From the IMG/VR virus record IMGVR_UViG_3300032268_000599, positions 1 through 64,000 of that record: a DNA stretch of 64,000 nucleotides. One strand, 5' to 3'. Numbering within the stretch: position 1 is the first letter of the stretch; every line of letters starts with the position of its first letter. The notes under the pieces are model-generated. The model did not search any database. It was not told the DNA's origin and saw nothing but the letters and a program-made list of their open reading frames with translations. Positions 25,532 to 35,134 of this stretch are shown one piece after another. The position numbers and the translations under genes are program-made. Source of the DNA: a virus.

Positions 25532-28344
25532 TGGCCGGTATTCCTAATCCATTGGTCAACCCGGCCAATCCTGGGTCATGGAGCAGTGACCCCACCGCCA
25601 ACGCCCAGGGTGGCGCGGCGGCACAGTATTCAAATTCTTCCGCGACAACAGCGGCCAGCACCGAGACGGTAACCCTGACAACCTCGGGAACCGTTCGCAA
25701 CAAATATTACGCAACCTTAACGCTGGCCAATCCGCTGAACGCGGCCATCGAAACGAAGATCAACGTCACCGGAATCGAGCCAACCGGGTATCGCGGAACC
25801 GATCTGATGATTACCGGTATTTCGGATACCTTCCCGTACAGCGTCACCTACGAGGTGCCCAGTGCGCTGGGATCGCAGACGGTGGCGGGGACGGTATTAG
25901 TGGCCGGAACACGCTTCAATACCGGTGACTACGGCATGGTTAAGACTGGTCGGACCGCACTGATGACGGACCGCAATCGGGAAAATGTTGAGAGCTTCTA
26001 TCAGAACAGCCAGGAAACCGACCTGGACGCGAAGAAGGCTGCCCTTTTCGCTGGTCTGAATCCAAACCTTCCGTTTCCAATTGCCATCATAGAGGCGGTG
26101 GCGAAGGCGCTTCTCCGTGAAGGATACGACCTAGTTGTTGGGGTCATCACCACCGTTGAGCAGGCAGCGTATTGGATGGGCCAGATAATCAATAAAGTGG
26201 TTGACTGGATCGGTGAAGCAATTGATGCCGCTGGAAAGCTCGTAGGGGATATCGCCACGGCGGTTGTCGATGGTGCCGGTAATCTTGTTGAGGATTTCCT
26301 CGACGTACTGCATTGGGTATTTACCGGTGGCCCCTTTGAAGCGTTCCAGAAACTACTCACCGGCCACAAGACCCTGGACGACGTTAAAGATAAAGCGGTC
26401 GAGTTAAAAACTTCGGTTTACCAAACGGAAGTGGAGAGTGGAACCACTACCGACTTCTTCAACACGGTAAGGGTTTTGCCTACATGGGTGGGTGGGAAAA
26501 CTGACGATGTTAACCTTCCGCAGTCATTCATATCTGGGACTTCAACTACGGTAGCGACAAGTCCATCCATTCTGGGGCTTGATGGCAGACTTGTCCTAAT
26601 CCCGGTGGTTGCTGGTCAGAACAGAACTTGGTCTGCGGTCAAATTTGGGGTCGCGCAAATGGCCCTTAATGCGAAGGTTCCGGGCACCCAATACTTTTAC
26701 GGAACCCCAGATGTACCAGGAAACTACTTAACTTCCGCATCAACCGCAACCCTGCCCGTTGTTGCGCCAGCTACGGTCGGACTGGTGCAGGCAACCATTG
26801 GCCTTCCAAGGCCGAGCTATGTGGACGTAGGGGACACGATTACCGTGTCCGGTTTCCCTACCTCATGGGCGGGATACAACGGCACTTCTTGGACAGTTTC
26901 GGCTAAATCTGATGTAGTTCCTTACAGCGTCAGCTACATCGTTCCCGCACTTTTACCAACAGCTACACCCACGACACAGACCTATACTGCTACCACCACC
27001 GCAACCTCCGGTAACGGTACAACGGCTACAGTGACCTTTAACTCCTCTATTGGTACGTTGTCTGTGGGGGAATCGGTTCTAATCTCTGGCGTAACCCCGA
27101 CCGCATATAACGGGCAAAAAACTATTACGGCAAGATCTAATAATCCGCCTTACAGTGTTTCATTTTCTTCTACGGCAACCGGAAGCATGACCGTAGCAGG
27201 GTCGGTAGGAACCGACCCGGTGTTGACGACCGCGACGTTGCCATCTTATATGCCACCTAGCGTCACAACTCCTTCTGCCGTCCTTATGGGTGTTTACGAT
27301 GTTGACGAGACTACCGGTGCCGCGACTAAGGTTATTGACCTTGGAAATGTCAGATCAAAGATAAATGTCGGTGCTAACTCGCAGAGAAACTTGCAGGTCA
27401 TTAGCCTTCCCAGTCCAAAGCCCGTTCAGATGGGCGAAATATACTATATTGGAATTCTTCAAATTGGTGACGCAGGATTGACACCGGCTGGGTCAATCGC
27501 ATTGAGTCACGCATCATCGAGTACCATCCCCTACACCTTTAATACCGGAACATTCCCTAAAAGAGTCTGCCTCTATTACAATTCTGGAACTCTAGGAGTA
27601 TTGCCAGCTACATTTACGGACGCGCAGACGAGCGGAAGTTCATCAAACTTCTGGGGCGCTTTCGGTGACGATGTTCCAAATGTTATTCAACCTCCGGTTG
27701 CTTTCGCGGATAGCTTCACTGGGACGAGCGGTGCTGTTATAGACACCCAAAAGTGGTTGACAAGATACGGAAATGGACTACGCATTGCGTCGGGCCTCGG
27801 CGGTGAATTAAGGGCAACCGCCAACTCGACAAACGGTACGAGCATAAACACATATAAGTTCAAGACGAACTATTTGAAACAGACAGCCCAATGCACAATT
27901 GTCACCCAGACTGAGAATCTCGGTCGCCTTGGGGTTGGTGGAAGCATCATTACCCTTCGCGGTGATGGCAGCGGTAAGTTCATTTACCTTCGCGTTGTGA
28001 TTGAGGTATACGGACTTTCATGGAGACTTAAGGTTGGGATATATACATCTCTGACTTATTCTCAGCCCGGAACCCAACTATCCGGTGGAACACTCAGAAA
28101 AGAAGTGCTGATAGGAACCGGCCTGAATCCATCTAACGGAAATACCTGGAAGTTTATTGCCGATGGATACACCTATGTTGGGTATAGAAACGGTGTCGAG
28201 GTAATCAGGTGGGCTGACACCGGGTTTGCCTTTGCCGGTTCCGGTGTTGGAAATGCTAACTTTAAGGAAGTTGGGATCGGGGCGTTCTACGTCTCGGAAT
28301 ACTCTTGTGTTGATAACTGGACCGCTTTCGACGAATCTGCTTAA
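25531..28344 (+). CDS. Large minor tail / fibre protein
   Basis: This 937-residue Thr/Ser-rich, beta-rich protein has an N-terminal IPNPLVNPANPGSW motif often seen in actinophage tail proteins. Residues 170-290 form an amphipathic helical region (AIIEAVAKALLREGYDLVVGVITT). Two Ig-like/fibronectin-like segments share the pattern GDTITVSGFPTSWAGYNG and GESVLISGVTPTAYNG. The last 200 residues, from FADSFTGTSGAVIDTQKWL, look like a lectin-like jelly-roll (DUF7257 type). It probably contacts the host surface. Confidence 0.8.
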   Translation: MAGIPNPLVNPANPGSWSSDPTANAQGGAAAQYSNSSATTAASTETVTLTTSGTVRNKYYATLTLANPLNAAIETKINVTGIEPTGYRGTDLMITGISDTFPYSVTYEVPSALGSQTVAGTVLVAGTRFNTGDYGMVKTGRTALMTDRNRENVESFYQNSQETDLDAKKAALFAGLNPNLPFPIAIIEAVAKALLREGYDLVVGVITTVEQAAYWMGQIINKVVDWIGEAIDAAGKLVGDIATAVVDGAGNLVEDFLDVLHWVFTGGPFEAFQKLLTGHKTLDDVKDKAVELKTSVYQTEVESGTTTDFFNTVRVLPTWVGGKTDDVNLPQSFISGTSTTVATSPSILGLDGRLVLIPVVAGQNRTWSAVKFGVAQMALNAKVPGTQYFYGTPDVPGNYLTSASTATLPVVAPATVGLVQATIGLPRPSYVDVGDTITVSGFPTSWAGYNGTSWTVSAKSDVVPYSVSYIVPALLPTATPTTQTYTATTTATSGNGTTATVTFNSSIGTLSVGESVLISGVTPTAYNGQKTITARSNNPPYSVSFSSTATGSMTVAGSVGTDPVLTTATLPSYMPPSVTTPSAVLMGVYDVDETTGAATKVIDLGNVRSKINVGANSQRNLQVISLPSPKPVQMGEIYYIGILQIGDAGLTPAGSIALSHASSSTIPYTFNTGTFPKRVCLYYNSGTLGVLPATFTDAQTSGSSSNFWGAFGDDVPNVIQPPVAFADSFTGTSGAVIDTQKWLTRYGNGLRIASGLGGELRATANSTNGTSINTYKFKTNYLKQTAQCTIVTQTENLGRLGVGGSIITLRGDGSGKFIYLRVVIEVYGLSWRLKVGIYTSLTYSQPGTQLSGGTLRKEVLIGTGLNPSNGNTWKFIADGYTYVGYRNGVEVIRWADTGFAFAGSGVGNANFKEVGIGAFYVSEYSCVDNWTAFDESA

Positions 28345-28353
28345 GGAAATTAA

Positions 28354-28629
28354 ATGATTGAGATTACTCGCCAGTTGAGCGGACTGGCAAAGAAAGTTGA
28401 AACGCTCACTGACGTTATCGAGGTAATGCAGTGGGTACTGGATTTGGATGACCTCTACTGCACCGCCTCTGCCCGTACCGATGGAACAGTATTCATGGAG
28501 GTAGGCGGGGTGGAAGTTCAGTCCATTGAGGTTCAACTTGGGCAATGGGTCATCTTTGATGGGGTTCGATTCTCCGCTCTCACCCAGGAAGAGTTTGAAG
28601 CCCAGGGCTACTCGGAACCTTCCGAATAA
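28354..28629 (+). CDS. Small tail-module protein
   Basis: This 91-residue acidic protein begins with a short helical stretch (MIEITRQLSGLAKKVETLTDVIEV) and continues as a beta-rich domain (VGGVEVQSIEVQLGQWVIFDG). The AAGGAAATTAA before the ATG is a good ribosome binding site. It lies between fibre genes, so a structural or fibre-assembly role is likely, but no family was recognised. Confidence 0.6.
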   Translation: MIEITRQLSGLAKKVETLTDVIEVMQWVLDLDDLYCTASARTDGTVFMEVGGVEVQSIEVQLGQWVIFDGVRFSALTQEEFEAQGYSEPSE

Positions 28630-28666
28630 ATTAGACATGCTAAGTGATAGGATTTAGGTGAGTTAA

Positions 28667-28996
28667 TTGGCTCTAAAGAAATTTATCAAAGACCCAAATG
28701 CCAAGCTCGATTACACACTTGATTGGACGGAATGGCTTAGGCCATTTAGTGACACCCTGGCCTCGGCTACCGCGACGGTTATCCCTACCGGGGGGCTGAT
28801 GATATCGGGAAGTTCCACCGTCCCCGGAACATTTTCTAGCAGTGCCCAGGTGACGCTCACGGTGTCTCAATACATTGCAACCCTCTGGGTGAAGGATGGG
28901 GCAGCCGGAAGTTCCTACGACGTAACGGTTCGCGTTACTACCTCGGGTGGACGCATAGATGATCGGACAATAACCATTACCTGTAAGGAAATGTGA
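28667..28996 (+). CDS. Ig-like fibre adaptor protein
   Basis: This 109-residue protein (start TTG, with AGGTGAG upstream) resembles phage fibre-tail adaptor proteins. It opens with KKFIKDPNAKLDYTLDWTEWL and then forms an Ig-like beta fold ending RTITITCKEM. In other phages such proteins plug fibres to the baseplate or decorate virions. Its stop overlaps the next ATG (TGATG). Confidence 0.65.
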   Translation: MALKKFIKDPNAKLDYTLDWTEWLRPFSDTLASATATVIPTGGLMISGSSTVPGTFSSSAQVTLTVSQYIATLWVKDGAAGSSYDVTVRVTTSGGRIDDRTITITCKEM

Positions 28997-29085
28997 TGGA
29001 TAAAAACAACAACGAGAACGTAGTTCTGACAATGGCCGTCTCCGCTTCTGCGGAGGTTACAAGGCCGGATAAGGAAGAGGAATAA
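28996..29085 (+). CDS. Tiny protein between fibre genes (29 aa)
   Basis: ATG 28996 overlaps the previous stop and opens 29 codons, MDKNNNENVVLTMAVS to RPDKEEE. Its last codons supply the GGAAGAGGA ribosome binding site for the next gene. It may therefore act mainly as a coupling element; a real product is possible but unproven. Confidence 0.5.
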   Translation: MDKNNNENVVLTMAVSASAEVTRPDKEEE

Positions 29086-29088
29086 GAA

Positions 29089-29496
29089 ATGCCAGCTGGA
29101 CTTAGTACCGCAAACCTAATTGTAAAAATCCTGAACCACATTAAAGGTTCGGGAGCGACAGCGTTCACTGCCCCCACGCAGCTGTACGTTCGACTGCACA
29201 CAGCCACCCCTGGGTCTACCGGGGTGGCTGGGGTTCCGACTGGCGGTGAGGGTGGTCAGACAGGTCAAGCCATCAACTTCACAACGACCGCGACGAACGT
29301 GCTCACCATGTCCAATACGCCTAGCTGGAATATCACGGTTGCGAGTCAGACTGCCAGCCATATCAGCATTTGGGATGCAAGCACTGGCGGTAACTTTTTG
29401 TGGTCGGCGGATCTCACCGCACCCAAGGCTGTTGTTTCCGGTGACACCCTCACGCTTACCTCTTGCACGCTGACGCTTAACACGCCTGCGTCGTAA
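29089..29496 (+). CDS. Tail fibre-type protein
   Basis: This 135-residue beta-rich protein has the pattern STANLIVKILNHIKGSG, YVRLHTATPGSTG and HISIWDASTGGNFLWSADL. This is typical of a small family of phage tail-fibre proteins that recurs in actinophage fibre clusters. It has a strong ribosome binding site in the upstream gene. It is probably a virion tail-tip component. Confidence 0.75.
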   Translation: MPAGLSTANLIVKILNHIKGSGATAFTAPTQLYVRLHTATPGSTGVAGVPTGGEGGQTGQAINFTTTATNVLTMSNTPSWNITVASQTASHISIWDASTGGNFLWSADLTAPKAVVSGDTLTLTSCTLTLNTPAS

Positions 29497-29522
29497 TAAA
29501 AAACTGAACGGATGGGTGGCCT

Positions 29523-31220
29523 ATGCCTTCCCAAATTGATACGTTCAGCACGGCTGGCGCATTTACCTACACGATCCCGTCGTGGGCAGCGGTAATTGAT
29601 ATCGTCGTACTGGGCGGCGGCGGCGGTGGCAATGTCGGTGGTGCAGGTCTTCAAAACGGTGGCGGCGGCGGCAAGGGAAGCTACTCGACTTACACAGCCG
29701 TAAGAGGCACTAATGTTCTCCCTTTTGCCACTACCACGATTACCGGCACTGTGGGAGTTGCCGGAATTGGCGCACCTTCATTCGGAAACTCAACTAACGG
29801 TGGTACTTCCACTGCCTCACTACAGGCCGGTGTGAGTGTCACTGGTGCTGGCGGAGTTGGCGGTTTCGGACACGGCATACAGCAGGCTGGCTATGCGCCC
29901 GGTAACACCACCTTTAATGGTCAAACATATGTTGGTGGCACTATCGGCAGTGGCGGCGGCGGTAATGCTGTTGCTCCCGGTGCTGGCGGTAACGGCGGTA
30001 CCGGCCCTTTAATCGGATCGACCGCTGGCGGTAACGGTTCCGCTGGCCGGGTTTGGTTCCGTGCCTACGGTGAAATCGGTCAAGCTGAAACTATAGCTGC
30101 TGCTACGACAACAGCCGCCCTTACGAAGGGTGTTAGAACCTCTGCCTCGCAGATCGCTACCGCAACCACCGCCACCGCTCTAACCAAGGGCGTTAGGGTA
30201 GGCGCAAGCACCACAGCGGTAGCGACATTCCTTTTGGAAGAGACTTATAGCGGAAGGATGGGGGCACCAACCACTGCCGTTGCAACGACTTCCGGAACGG
30301 TGAGTCGCGGACAATCTCTGGCCGCTGCGCTCATCGCCAGCGGTAACGCCGGGACGGTAACACCCATTCGCGGCGCGGTGGCCGGTGCGCCACTATTTGC
30401 AAATACCCTTCCGACCGGGGGGGCACTAAGGACTGCCAATGTTGAGGCCAGCCTGCTGTCCACCCATTCCGCTTCCGCGAATCTAACGGAGAATACCGCT
30501 GCACAGTCCGCGTTAACGGCTACGGCTGTACCCGGTAGCCGTTTGGCATCAAGCCAGAGAATGCAAGCTGCCCTTTCTGCGGCGGCATCCCAGTCGGGTG
30601 TTCTTTCCAGGGGGCAGGGGATTTCCCCGGATGCCACGGTAGCTACGGCATCGACTTCTGGGACTATCTTGCGCGGCGTGAGGATCGAGGCCAACCTGAT
30701 GGCTTCCGCGATCACCACTGGCGTGATTGTGAAGGGGAGAACCCTTTCGGGTTCACTGACCGCTACGGCAACACCTACCGGTGGGGTTGTGGAAAACACA
30801 ATTGCACAGGCCGCGCTGACGGCTACAGCTACGGGTTCGGCTGGGGTTAGGAGAACTCAACGAATTGATGCTGCACTTACGGCAACCGCTACTTTCGCAT
30901 CGAATTTGACGGCGATAAAAACAATTCGTGCAGGACTTGTAGCTACCGCATTTGGAAATGCGAAAATTGACGAACCTCGGGAGGTTATTTATGTCGAGGC
31001 GGAAGATAGAAATACAAAGATTGAGTCAAGTTCAAGAACTGTATATGTAGAGAAGTACACAAATACGGTTGCCGTTATTTCCGGTGGAACAAGGAAAGTA
31101 TTAGTAGCCGAATCTTCACGTTCCTACCAATTGGGAAAAGATGACCGTTCCGTTTCCGTAAATGCCGAAGATCGAGATGCCTTGGTCCCGGCGACAAGGC
31201 CCGAAAGTTTACTTAAATGA
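29523..31220 (+). CDS. Glycine-rich and Ala/Thr-repeat tail protein
   Basis: This 565-residue protein begins with a glycine-rich domain (residues 1-180) holding GGGGGG runs, as in many actinophage minor tail proteins. Residues 185-480 are a degenerate repeat of about 27 residues, of the type ALTATAT...G-V-RG-..-A. Such repeats often form an extended fibre. A charged, beta-like C-terminus (VIYVEAEDRNTKIESSSRTVY) follows. It ends in an ATGA overlap. Confidence 0.8.
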   Translation: MPSQIDTFSTAGAFTYTIPSWAAVIDIVVLGGGGGGNVGGAGLQNGGGGGKGSYSTYTAVRGTNVLPFATTTITGTVGVAGIGAPSFGNSTNGGTSTASLQAGVSVTGAGGVGGFGHGIQQAGYAPGNTTFNGQTYVGGTIGSGGGGNAVAPGAGGNGGTGPLIGSTAGGNGSAGRVWFRAYGEIGQAETIAAATTTAALTKGVRTSASQIATATTATALTKGVRVGASTTAVATFLLEETYSGRMGAPTTAVATTSGTVSRGQSLAAALIASGNAGTVTPIRGAVAGAPLFANTLPTGGALRTANVEASLLSTHSASANLTENTAAQSALTATAVPGSRLASSQRMQAALSAAASQSGVLSRGQGISPDATVATASTSGTILRGVRIEANLMASAITTGVIVKGRTLSGSLTATATPTGGVVENTIAQAALTATATGSAGVRRTQRIDAALTATATFASNLTAIKTIRAGLVATAFGNAKIDEPREVIYVEAEDRNTKIESSSRTVYVEKYTNTVAVISGGTRKVLVAESSRSYQLGKDDRSVSVNAEDRDALVPATRPESLLK

Positions 31221-32311
31221 TTGATTTATCTAGCGAGCCGTCGCTCGGAACGATGATCCTTACGGAGGGCGGGGTTTTGAAATACTCCTATGTCCTACCG
31301 CGGGGCATGGAATTTCCGACCGGCTCGGAAGCATACATTGAGTTCAGTGACCGCGCTGGCGGTGTTTACAATCTGGGCGACTATAAGCATGGATCCATCA
31401 GCGACGATTCAACGACCTTCACCTGGGTGATTGGCGAAGTATTGACCAATCAGGTTTCCGCGGGGGACAACTTTGAGGTTTTCGTCAACATCGACGGCGA
31501 CACCTACAAGGTTCGGTATGGCCGGGTTGTTCGCAAGCAGGTTTCCTACCCGCTGAACCCGATCACCGTCGCATCCCCGCCCCTTATGTATGAGGACGAC
31601 TTCCAAAGGAATGTTCCCGGCCCCCGGTGGCTTGTCAAGTACGGCGCGGTGTCAATGACTCAGTTGACATTTACCAGCGGAAACTCCGCTGTGGGGACTA
31701 AGTACACCATGGCGGCTAGAAATGCAGTGGACATTTTTGGCAACACCCTATCCCTATTCTCAAAAGCCTCTGTTCGATGGTATGCGCCCATGCAGTCGGA
31801 TTCGGTGGACATTTCCGTGAAGCTGGTATCCGGTGCGGCCAACAATGACGGCGAGTGCTTCATTGTCTTTGCCAGCAATTCGACCATGACGAGGTGGCTG
31901 GCGGTAAGGATCAGCGATCCCAGCACTGGATGGACAAGAACTGCCGACAATATTCAGGTGGTGATGGGAACCTCCACAAGCGAGCCACCAACCTTCGATG
32001 CACTCCTGACCAACTACCTTCCGGCAGTGACTGAGATCGGATCATTTGTAAACTTCGACACCCCTCACTTCAATCAGGCATCTGCAAGCACTTTCACCTA
32101 CAGGGTGGTCTACAACGGAACCGGTGTAACACCCTCGGTGGCGGTATACACCCCCGCAAGCACAACCACACCAGCACTGACGACAAACCTGGCCAGTAGC
32201 GGCTTCTACAGCGGTGCCGGTTACCGGTACTGCGGACTGATGTTCAACGGCTCCCTGGTAACCCCAGGGCCAAGGGTTTTCTACTGGAAAGCCAAGGACA
32301 CGGTTTCATAA
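31217..32311 (+). CDS. LtfC-like minor tail protein with lectin-like C-terminus
   Basis: This 364-residue protein has an N-terminal LtfC/p132/Gp6-type beta-sandwich (TMILTEGGVLKYSYVLPRGMEF, then YIEFSDRAGGVYNLGDY and VRYGRVVRK). A DUF7257-like domain starts at YEDDFQRNVPGPRWLVKYG, near residue 125. The same lectin-like type ends the 937-residue fibre, which suggests duplication. It is probably part of the host-contact apparatus. Confidence 0.82.
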   Translation: MIDLSSEPSLGTMILTEGGVLKYSYVLPRGMEFPTGSEAYIEFSDRAGGVYNLGDYKHGSISDDSTTFTWVIGEVLTNQVSAGDNFEVFVNIDGDTYKVRYGRVVRKQVSYPLNPITVASPPLMYEDDFQRNVPGPRWLVKYGAVSMTQLTFTSGNSAVGTKYTMAARNAVDIFGNTLSLFSKASVRWYAPMQSDSVDISVKLVSGAANNDGECFIVFASNSTMTRWLAVRISDPSTGWTRTADNIQVVMGTSTSEPPTFDALLTNYLPAVTEIGSFVNFDTPHFNQASASTFTYRVVYNGTGVTPSVAVYTPASTTTPALTTNLASSGFYSGAGYRYCGLMFNGSLVTPGPRVFYWKAKDTVS

Positions 32312-32700
32312 TGAATGGATGGTTTAATCCAGATTCTTGGATGGATGTTTGGTCCCAACTACTACTCATTTTGGGGGCACTTTCAATCGCAATTGCCCCT
32401 TCCTGGTTTTCTGCCAGGAAAACCCATAGAGATCTGAGGGATGTAAAAGACCAAGTGAAAAATGGCCACACCAATACAAATCTTCGTGACGATGTGGACC
32501 GGGTTCTAGCGAGGCTGGAAGAGCTTTCTAGGCATGTTACAGAAATGGCCAGGGGGTTCTCCGGGCTGAAGTCTGAGTTAATTGATGAGGAAATCCGTAG
32601 GCGGGAATCGGTCAAGGAATTGCGCGTTGACCTGCGGGATGGAATATCACATATTGAGGGTCGGCTTAACGATTTGGAAGGGCAGATAAAGCCCAAATGA
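32311..32700 (+). CDS. DUF2746-type membrane-anchored tail/lysis-region protein
   Basis: This 129-residue protein has one N-terminal transmembrane helix (WSQLLLILGALSIAIAPSWFS) followed by a coiled coil with RDVKDQVKNGHTNTNLRDDVDRVLARLEE. The pattern is typical of DUF2746 proteins found between fibre and lysis genes in actinophages. Function is unproven; a minor tail or a lysis-associated role has been suggested. It overlaps both neighbours (TAATG and ATGA). Confidence 0.8.
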   Translation: MNGWFNPDSWMDVWSQLLLILGALSIAIAPSWFSARKTHRDLRDVKDQVKNGHTNTNLRDDVDRVLARLEELSRHVTEMARGFSGLKSELIDEEIRRRESVKELRVDLRDGISHIEGRLNDLEGQIKPK

Positions 32701-32933
32701 GTGCTAGACTGAAATTGAGCCGAGAGGCGCTCACGGAAAACATTGCAACAATAAAACGGGCTTACTATGATTCCGTTTACGGAATTACAAAAGCCGCCCT
32801 TGAGCCAGTAGTGGCCGCAACGAGCGATGTGATCCGAGAGTCGGTTTCAGAAGCGGTTAGAGATGGCGTTAAAGACGCTTTCTCGTCTACCGATTTTATC
32901 GGTGATCTCATATTCGGGAGAAGAAGAAAATAA
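32697..32933 (+). CDS. Hypothetical protein (78 aa)
   Basis: A small helical protein (LKLSREALTENIATIKRAYYDS ... SSTDFIGDLIFGRRRK) with an amphipathic middle and a basic end. It overlaps the DUF2746 stop (ATGA), so it is co-translated with it. No family was recognised; the position just before lysin A hints at a lysis or tail role. Confidence 0.6.
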   Translation: MSARLKLSREALTENIATIKRAYYDSVYGITKAALEPVVAATSDVIRESVSEAVRDGVKDAFSSTDFIGDLIFGRRRK

Positions 32934-32935
32934 TA

Positions 32936-33370
32936 ATGTTCTGCTTTCTTCGTGAGCATTTTCAAAGCAAGTATTTACCGTATCGAATGAATAGGTTGGA
33001 AACACAAATGGCTTCTTTTGATCGCGCACTGGCAGCCCTGGCTGCCAAGGTTGACGCAGTAATCGCAGTGATCGCTAACGATGCGGTGGCTCTTGAGGCG
33101 GCTCGGCAGGCCGTGGCCGTGGCAGAGGCGAAGGCCGCTCAGGTCGTTGCCGATGATGCTGCTGAGGATGCCGCTGCTGATGCCGCTCGCGCTGACGCGC
33201 TGGCCGGTGTCGGGGCGAAGCTCGATGCAGTCCTGAACCCGCCCGTCGTGGAGGTTCCCGTTGAAGAGGTTCCCGTCGTTGACGAGGTTCCGGTTGTTGA
33301 CGAGGTTCCCGTCGAGGTAGTTGACGTGCCGGTGGATACCCCTCCGGTTGAGGACGCTCCGCAGGTCTGA
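32936..33370 (+). CDS. Alanine-rich coiled-coil protein with Val-Pro repeats
   Basis: This protein of up to 144 residues has a helical Ala-rich part (DRALAALAAKVDAVIAVIAN and EAARQAVAVAEAKAAQVV) and a C-terminal run of VPVVDE/VPVEV repeats. Similar proteins sit before the endolysin in other actinophages. The start is uncertain: ATG 32936 follows the previous stop by two bases but has no close ribosome binding site; ATG 33008 gives a 120-residue form beginning MASFDRAL. Confidence 0.7.
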   Translation: MFCFLREHFQSKYLPYRMNRLETQMASFDRALAALAAKVDAVIAVIANDAVALEAARQAVAVAEAKAAQVVADDAAEDAAADAARADALAGVGAKLDAVLNPPVVEVPVEEVPVVDEVPVVDEVPVEVVDVPVDTPPVEDAPQV

Positions 33371-33382
33371 GGCGCATAAGTT

Positions 33383-34132
33383 ATGCCTTCGCCTACACCG
33401 TCGAGGCCGGATTTCAACGAGTACTGGGTTTCCTCCCCGTCCGCGCATGGGCGGGGGGGAACCAGGGTTGACCTGTTCCTCCTCCACACGCAGGAGGGCA
33501 ACGGCAACGCCGACTCGCTGGCAAAATACCTTGCCAACCCAGCCAATAAAGTCTCGTACCACTACACGGTTTCGCAGGACCCGCGCGATGGCGGTGTCAC
33601 CGTATGCGACGTAGTTGATACCGATTACTGCTCGTGGTCCGTTCTGTCTGCTAACCCACGTTCCATCAATCTGTGCTTTGCCGGTTCGTCGGTTCGGTGG
33701 ACGCGCGAGCAGTGGATGGCGCAGTCCAAGGCCATCGACGTGGCCGCGTTCCTTGCCGTACAGGACTGCAAGAAGTACGGCATTGCGCTTCGGGTTCTTT
33801 CGCCGCCGTATTCCTCACCGCCACCGGGCATTTCGGATCACCGCTATGTGAGCGAGTATCTGAAGGACGGTAACCATACCGATGTTGGACCTAACTTCCC
33901 ATGGGATTACTTCCGGCAGTGTGTGTCAAAGTATTCCGGTGGCGAGGCGGCACCCAAGCCCCAGCCGTTAGCGCCGCCAGCTGGACCTCCCCCCTTCCGA
34001 TATCCGTCAAGTGACGAAATGATCCGGCAGGTCTGGGAGCAGCTTTTCGGGCCACAGGGCAAGGGTTGGCCACAGCTGGGTGGAAAGACTCTGGTTGATT
34101 CCGTTGCAGAACTCTTACGGCTCAGGAAATGA
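33383..34132 (+). CDS. lysA: Lysin A: N-acetylmuramoyl-L-alanine amidase
   Basis: This 249-residue endolysin has an amidase-2/PGRP domain. H35 in LFLLHTQEGN, the SYHYTVSQD strand and the zinc-ligand stretch HTDVGPNFPW near residue 160 are visible. It cleaves the stem peptide from muramic acid. After a proline-rich linker the C-terminus (DEMIRQVWEQLFG ... SVAELLRLRK) matches a small domain common in mycobacteriophage lysins. No signal peptide is present, so release depends on the holin. The stop overlaps the lysin B start. Confidence 0.92.
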   Translation: MPSPTPSRPDFNEYWVSSPSAHGRGGTRVDLFLLHTQEGNGNADSLAKYLANPANKVSYHYTVSQDPRDGGVTVCDVVDTDYCSWSVLSANPRSINLCFAGSSVRWTREQWMAQSKAIDVAAFLAVQDCKKYGIALRVLSPPYSSPPPGISDHRYVSEYLKDGNHTDVGPNFPWDYFRQCVSKYSGGEAAPKPQPLAPPAGPPPFRYPSSDEMIRQVWEQLFGPQGKGWPQLGGKTLVDSVAELLRLRK

Positions 34133-35118
34133 GGATCGGCGGCGCTTACGTCGGACTGGGCCTGGGGGACTCCTCGGAGGAGATCCGAAAGATCAAGAGC
34201 TTCCTTCGTAAGAAATTCAGCTACGCCCGGAACCTGGCCGACACCCCGGACTACGACGATGCGATGTTCGCCGTCGTGTACCAGATGCAGGCCGCGTACC
34301 ACAAGCAGGGGAAGCTGCACAATCCCACCGGGATCATCGACGTGGCCACCAAGGTGGTGTGCGGATACCTCCCTCCCCCCACTCCGGTTGATTCCCGACC
34401 GGTGCTGTTCACGGCGTGCGGGACGGGGGTTCCCTGGTGGGTCGGCCCCGACGCTGACGCGGCCAGGGCGGTCGAGGACCGCTACAAGTGGCAGCCCATT
34501 GGCTACCGGGCGGCACCCTTCCCCATGGCCAGGTCGGTGCGCGAGGGGCGCAGTGAACTCATTAACCAGTTTGAGATTCACCGCAACAGGGTGCGGCAGC
34601 ATGGCGCTGCCCTGATGGGCTACTCGCAGGGGGCGATTGTCACTGGCGAGTGCTGGGAGTTCGATATCAAGCCCGAGAACGGCAGGCTGCACTGGGCCAA
34701 GCCGCACATCCGCAAAGCGGTCACGTTCGGCAGCCCCATGCGAGAGGCCGGGAAGGTGTGGGCGGATCCGGGTGGAGAGCCAGCCCCCATGACTTCTCGC
34801 GGCATTGCCGACCAGCTGATGACGGACACGCCCCGGTTTTGGAGGGAGTACGCCCACCGGGGTGACCTTTACACAGATGTGGAGGGCCAAAGCGGTGAGG
34901 ACAAGACGGCGATTTACAAAATCATCATGGGCGCAAGGGTTTTCGACGGCCCGGATAACATCCTGGCTCAATTCCTTGAGCTTGCCCAGGCACCCGCGGT
35001 GGAAGCCGTTGCCATGTTCCAGGCGATCATCGACGCGGGAATGTTCTTCCTTCGCGGCACCGGCCCCCACGTCAACTACAGCGTCAGTCCCGCCATCGAA
35101 TATTTGCGTTCAGCCTGA
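34129..35118 (+). CDS. lysB: Lysin B: mycolylarabinogalactan esterase
   Basis: This 329-residue alpha/beta hydrolase cuts the ester bond that holds mycolic acids to arabinogalactan, so the outer layer comes off at lysis. The nucleophile is S166 in GYSQG. The likely Asp lies near AHRGDLYTDVEG and the His in GPHVNYS. The first 80 residues (GLGLGDSSEEIRKIKSFLRKKF) form the peptidoglycan-binding-like region seen in many LysB proteins. Its presence indicates a mycolate-bearing host. Confidence 0.95.
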   Translation: MRIGGAYVGLGLGDSSEEIRKIKSFLRKKFSYARNLADTPDYDDAMFAVVYQMQAAYHKQGKLHNPTGIIDVATKVVCGYLPPPTPVDSRPVLFTACGTGVPWWVGPDADAARAVEDRYKWQPIGYRAAPFPMARSVREGRSELINQFEIHRNRVRQHGAALMGYSQGAIVTGECWEFDIKPENGRLHWAKPHIRKAVTFGSPMREAGKVWADPGGEPAPMTSRGIADQLMTDTPRFWREYAHRGDLYTDVEGQSGEDKTAIYKIIMGARVFDGPDNILAQFLELAQAPAVEAVAMFQAIIDAGMFFLRGTGPHVNYSVSPAIEYLRSA

Positions 35119-35134
35119 CGCGAGAGGAAAAGCA

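Noticed and set aside
33907-35070. Leftward open frame of about 387 codons opposite lysin A and B
   Set aside because: It lies opposite two securely identified lysis genes and crosses their junction; composition is that of an antisense shadow.
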